Positions 61,801-64,000 of a stretch of 64,000 bases of DNA are shown here, in pieces. The DNA lies in assembly GCF_020382885.2 (NCBI RefSeq), contig NC_058504.1, forward strand, positions 22,929,545 through 22,993,544. Direction: 5' to 3'. Position 1 is the first letter of the stretch; every line of letters starts with the position of its first letter. The notes under the pieces are model-generated. The model saw nothing but the letters and a program-made list of their open reading frames with translations, was not told the origin of the DNA and did not search any database. A program made the translations under genes and the position numbers. This stretch comes from Scatophagus argus (Eukaryota > Chordata > Actinopteri > Scatophagidae).

Positions 61801-63788
61801 AGAACAGGAGGACAAAGAAGAAGCAAGCGCAGGGCCTGGAGAGAGCTGTGAGGCGGTGGAGGGAGATGCTGACATGGTATGCTGTCATAACAGTTTCATT
61901 GCTGTGGAATTCCTTGCCAGCTGAGCTCAAGACTATGTCTGAGTTTAAAGCATTCACCATTAGGGTCAAGTCTTGGCTTACAAGTAACCAAATGTGTACC
62001 CATTTGTAAATATCACTGTGAGAGTGAGAGTGAGCGCTGAGTGAATTAGTGTTTTTAAATTTTGTTGGTTCTCTCTCTTTGTGTGTGTGTGTGTGCGTGC
62101 GTGCATGCAGAAATGGTGTGTGTGTAGAAAGGCCCAACCAGGGACAGGAGTTGTGAATTAGCATTAGCTATAAACTCTTGTGCAATGCATCAGCTGCAAT
62201 GTTTTTTTTTTTTTGTAACTATGTTTGATTGCACTTGTCCCTGTTAAATAAATAAATAAATAAATAAATACAGTTTAGTGACGAATGGAGACATGAAGCG
62301 AGAGAACTGAAGAATCCACCAAACTGCAGTAAAAAGTCCTTATTTTATTGTTTCTGATTGTCAGGATGTTGTAGAATTTCCTTTTCTGAACACTTGAGGA
62401 CTTTTTGTCTGCATTGGCTTAAAATTTAAAAGGGTCACATATTTAATTTTTGGAAAACTGTGTAGCATTTAGTAGCTTTTCTGGAGTTTTCAAATGTGTT
62501 TGCAGGGGCAGCACTTCTTTTTTTTCAGTTTTTGCAAAGTGTAACTTAAAAGGGACCTTTTTATTTGTGACTGTTTTGTCCAGCTGAAGAAATCTGAACA
62601 TTTATGTTGTTTGTTTGTTGTTCAGTTTGAGCCTGACTTCCTGGAGAACATGGAGGACTTTGTGACCCTGGATGAGCTGGCAGAGGACGAGGACGAAGAA
62701 GACAGACAGACTGACACCATAGGTAGCTGATGATAATTTACTTCACAAGTGAACATTTTCCTCTCTCCTTTTTCATTTTGTGTGTCCTTGATTCCATTAC
62801 TCGCCTTGTCTCCTTTGTCCCTCCCAAGTGAGATGCCAGCAGAGGGGCTGAAGCAACAAGCATTTAAAACAATGAGACATCTGTGCTTTAGAACTGAAAC
62901 GGTCATTTCAGAAATTGAGATGACTCTGAGATCAATTTCCAGGTCACAGAGGAAAGAGGAGGCAAGGAGACACAAAATAGAGAAATGAGAACTGCCCTGA
63001 AAATGTGCTGATGTTTACTGATGTGTGACCTTTTTGTTTAATACCAAAATGTCCCTGCAGCTTTACTTTGGCTTGTAAATGATGATGTGACCAATGGTGA
63101 TAATTTTACATGAAAAATGTTTGAAAACAAAGCTGACACACTGATCCTTGTGTTTTTCTCTTCTTCTCTGCAGACAACACAAAGAAAGGGGTATGTATCT
63201 GTACTCTGCTGGTTCCTTAACGCCTCCTGAAGAGCCAAACACCTATAAACAACAAAAACAGGCGGTCTCTCTGGACAAAAAGTGTTTTGTCTCTGTAAAG
63301 AAAGTTGTCAGTGCTGAACACGAACTGTGACAGTTTTCTTCTTCTCTCAGGGTATGAGGGTGGTCAACATCTTTGGTTTCAGGCGAGGTCACAACTTCCT
63401 CAAAGAGCTGCTGGCACTCGCCGAACCTTTTGGGAAGGTGGTAAAACATCTGGTGCTGGATTTAAGACCTGAGGTACAAATGACTTCATACAGCAGTGTT
63501 TCATTAAAAATCAACTCTACCGAATGTGAGTGTCCTCAGGAGACAGAGCTACACGGAAATGTCTTTTAGTGACAGCTGATAGCGGGAGTGTGTTGTCAGC
63601 CCTAGGCTTCACTCTTGAATATATTTAAATCCATGTTTTCTCCTCTTTGGCCTGATCAGGCGTACTTTCAGTTTGAGACCGAAGAAGAAGCTCGAGCGAT
63701 GGCCAAGTTTTACAGTGCTAACGTCACAGCATCTGTGTGCGGCCGCCCTGTGAGGGTCAGCCACTCCCTTAGTTACCCCACCATCCAG
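55872..63788 (+). CDS. matr3: Matrin-3-like nuclear RNA-binding protein (partial, 15 coding exons visible)
   Basis: Exons: 55872-56663, 58408-58469, 58556-58594, 58915-59012, 59229-59281, 59438-59554, 59676-59801, 59882-60070, 60550-60674, 60916-61261, 61697-61876, 62626-62722, 63174-63190, 63351-63473 and 63660-63788. All are in phase, giving 831 codons so far; the gene continues past the window. Matrin-3 binds RNA in the nucleus and acts in splicing, RNA retention and mRNA stability. After a Ser/Gly-rich N-terminus comes a conserved helix (SLGLSPSDLDALAEIPEE), then a C2H2 zinc finger (Cys253, Cys256, His269, His275) leading into YPEWNPG. RRM1 is about 349-429, RRM2 about 452-531, then a Ser-rich and strongly acidic linker (about 535-745), then a third RRM-like domain (748-830, RVVNIFGF and AEPFGKVVKHLVLD). 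Human matrin-3 has two RRMs. It could be a fish matr3-like paralogue (matr3l1 type). The 17-nt exon at 63174 is unusually short. Confidence 0.92.
56664..58407. other. matr3 intron after the first coding exon
   Basis: About 1.7 kb. It contains a SINE 3' fragment (57.45-57.57 kb, listed separately); otherwise nothing recognisable. Confidence 0.6.
57450..57567 (-). mobile_element. SINE 3' fragment with (CA)n
   Basis: TTTATTCATCCCAAGCTGGG, ATTTAACCCATCACTTATTG, a CA run, then GCAACATGCAGTGAAACACA and GGAGCATTG. The CATGCAGTGAAACACACA block matches the body of the SINE at 40.3-40.7 kb. Truncated; the tRNA-like heads are absent. Confidence 0.6.
60071..60549. other. matr3 intron within RRM2
   Basis: AT-rich intron splitting RRM2 between its TDQ and AFVQL halves. 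No repeat or RNA gene recognised. Confidence 0.6.
61878..62272 (+). mobile_element. LINE 3' fragment with (AAAT)n tail, abutting matr3 exon 12
   Basis: The plus strand translates to VITVSLLWNSLPAELK and FTIRVKSWLTSNQM, then a stop. This is a C-terminus typical of non-LTR retrotransposon ORF2 proteins. A 3'UTR of about 250 bp follows, with CTTGTCCCTGTTAAATAAAT and an (AAAT)n tail ending at about 62270. The coding similarity begins within a few bases of the donor that ends matr3 coding exon 11 (61876/61877). 5'-truncated and inactive. Confidence 0.7.
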
Positions 63789-64000
63789 GTGAGAACCTCG
63801 GCTGTTGGACTTCACCTGAGTATTCGTGCTGAGTTGCTCTGATGAAGTTATGTTTATTGTCTTCAAAACAACTATGAATCATGTAACAGGGAGCCGTAGG
63901 CAGATCCTTCTAGTCAAATAAGACAGAAACTTTTTTCCATGTTCGTCCCTCTGTGAGATTTGTTTCTGCCTGTCACATCATTTTACTTCAGCAGTTAATT
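63789..64000 (+). other. matr3 intron running off the window
   Basis: Begins with donor GTGAGAAC after the RRM3 exon. No further exon is seen before the right edge. The rest of the gene, including any second zinc finger, must lie outside. Confidence 0.7.

Overview
The window is eukaryotic nuclear DNA from a ray-finned (teleost, probably percomorph) fish. Evidence: four split vertebrate genes with GT-AG introns, abundant (CA)n/(TC)n microsatellites, and several fish-type interspersed repeats (L2-, Rex1/CR1- and L1-like LINEs, tRNA-like SINEs, short terminal-inverted-repeat elements). No operons, Shine-Dalgarno sites or CRISPR arrays are expected or seen. All exon models were read by eye: splice sites, reading phase and similarity to remembered vertebrate family members agree, but no search was run.

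Layout. (1) 1.8-9.7 kb, minus strand: a six-exon START-domain lipid-transfer gene of the STARD10 type. (2) 9.7-18.1 kb: intergenic DNA with microsatellites and two dispersed repeats. (3) 18.1-37.3 kb, plus strand: a complete 17-exon tgfbi (TGF-beta-induced protein, keratoepithelin), from TATA-like promoter to AATAAA, 679 codons. Its large intron 2 and intron 10 carry repeats, and the end of exon 8 has a decayed duplicate in the next intron. (4) 37.6-50.5 kb: a retrotransposon graveyard with at least seven LINE fragments on both strands and a SINE. It includes one 5'-truncated L2-like LINE whose reverse-transcriptase frame is still open (677 codons). (5) 51.1-53.3 kb, minus strand: paip2, three coding exons. 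(6) 54.6-64.0 kb, plus strand: a matrin-3-type nuclear RNA-binding gene, head-to-head with paip2 and running off the right edge.

The genes are not one pathway. tgfbi encodes a secreted matrix/integrin-associated protein, paip2 a cytoplasmic translation repressor acting on PABP, matr3 a nuclear matrix RNA-binding protein, and the STARD10-like gene a cytosolic phospholipid carrier. The paip2-matr3 pairing and nearby tgfbi match what I recall of human 5q31; STARD10, on human 11q13, is not part of that block.

I found no clear undescribed 'system'. The points most worth a second look are: a third RRM in the matrin-3-like protein with the same internal intron position as RRM1 and RRM2; a candidate structured RNA in the first matr3 intron; loss of the C-terminal RGD in tgfbi; a three-copy dispersed repeat with a telomere-like core and inverted GGGGAC/GTCCCC ends; and a hairpin-bounded patch of L1-type sequence inside another LINE.
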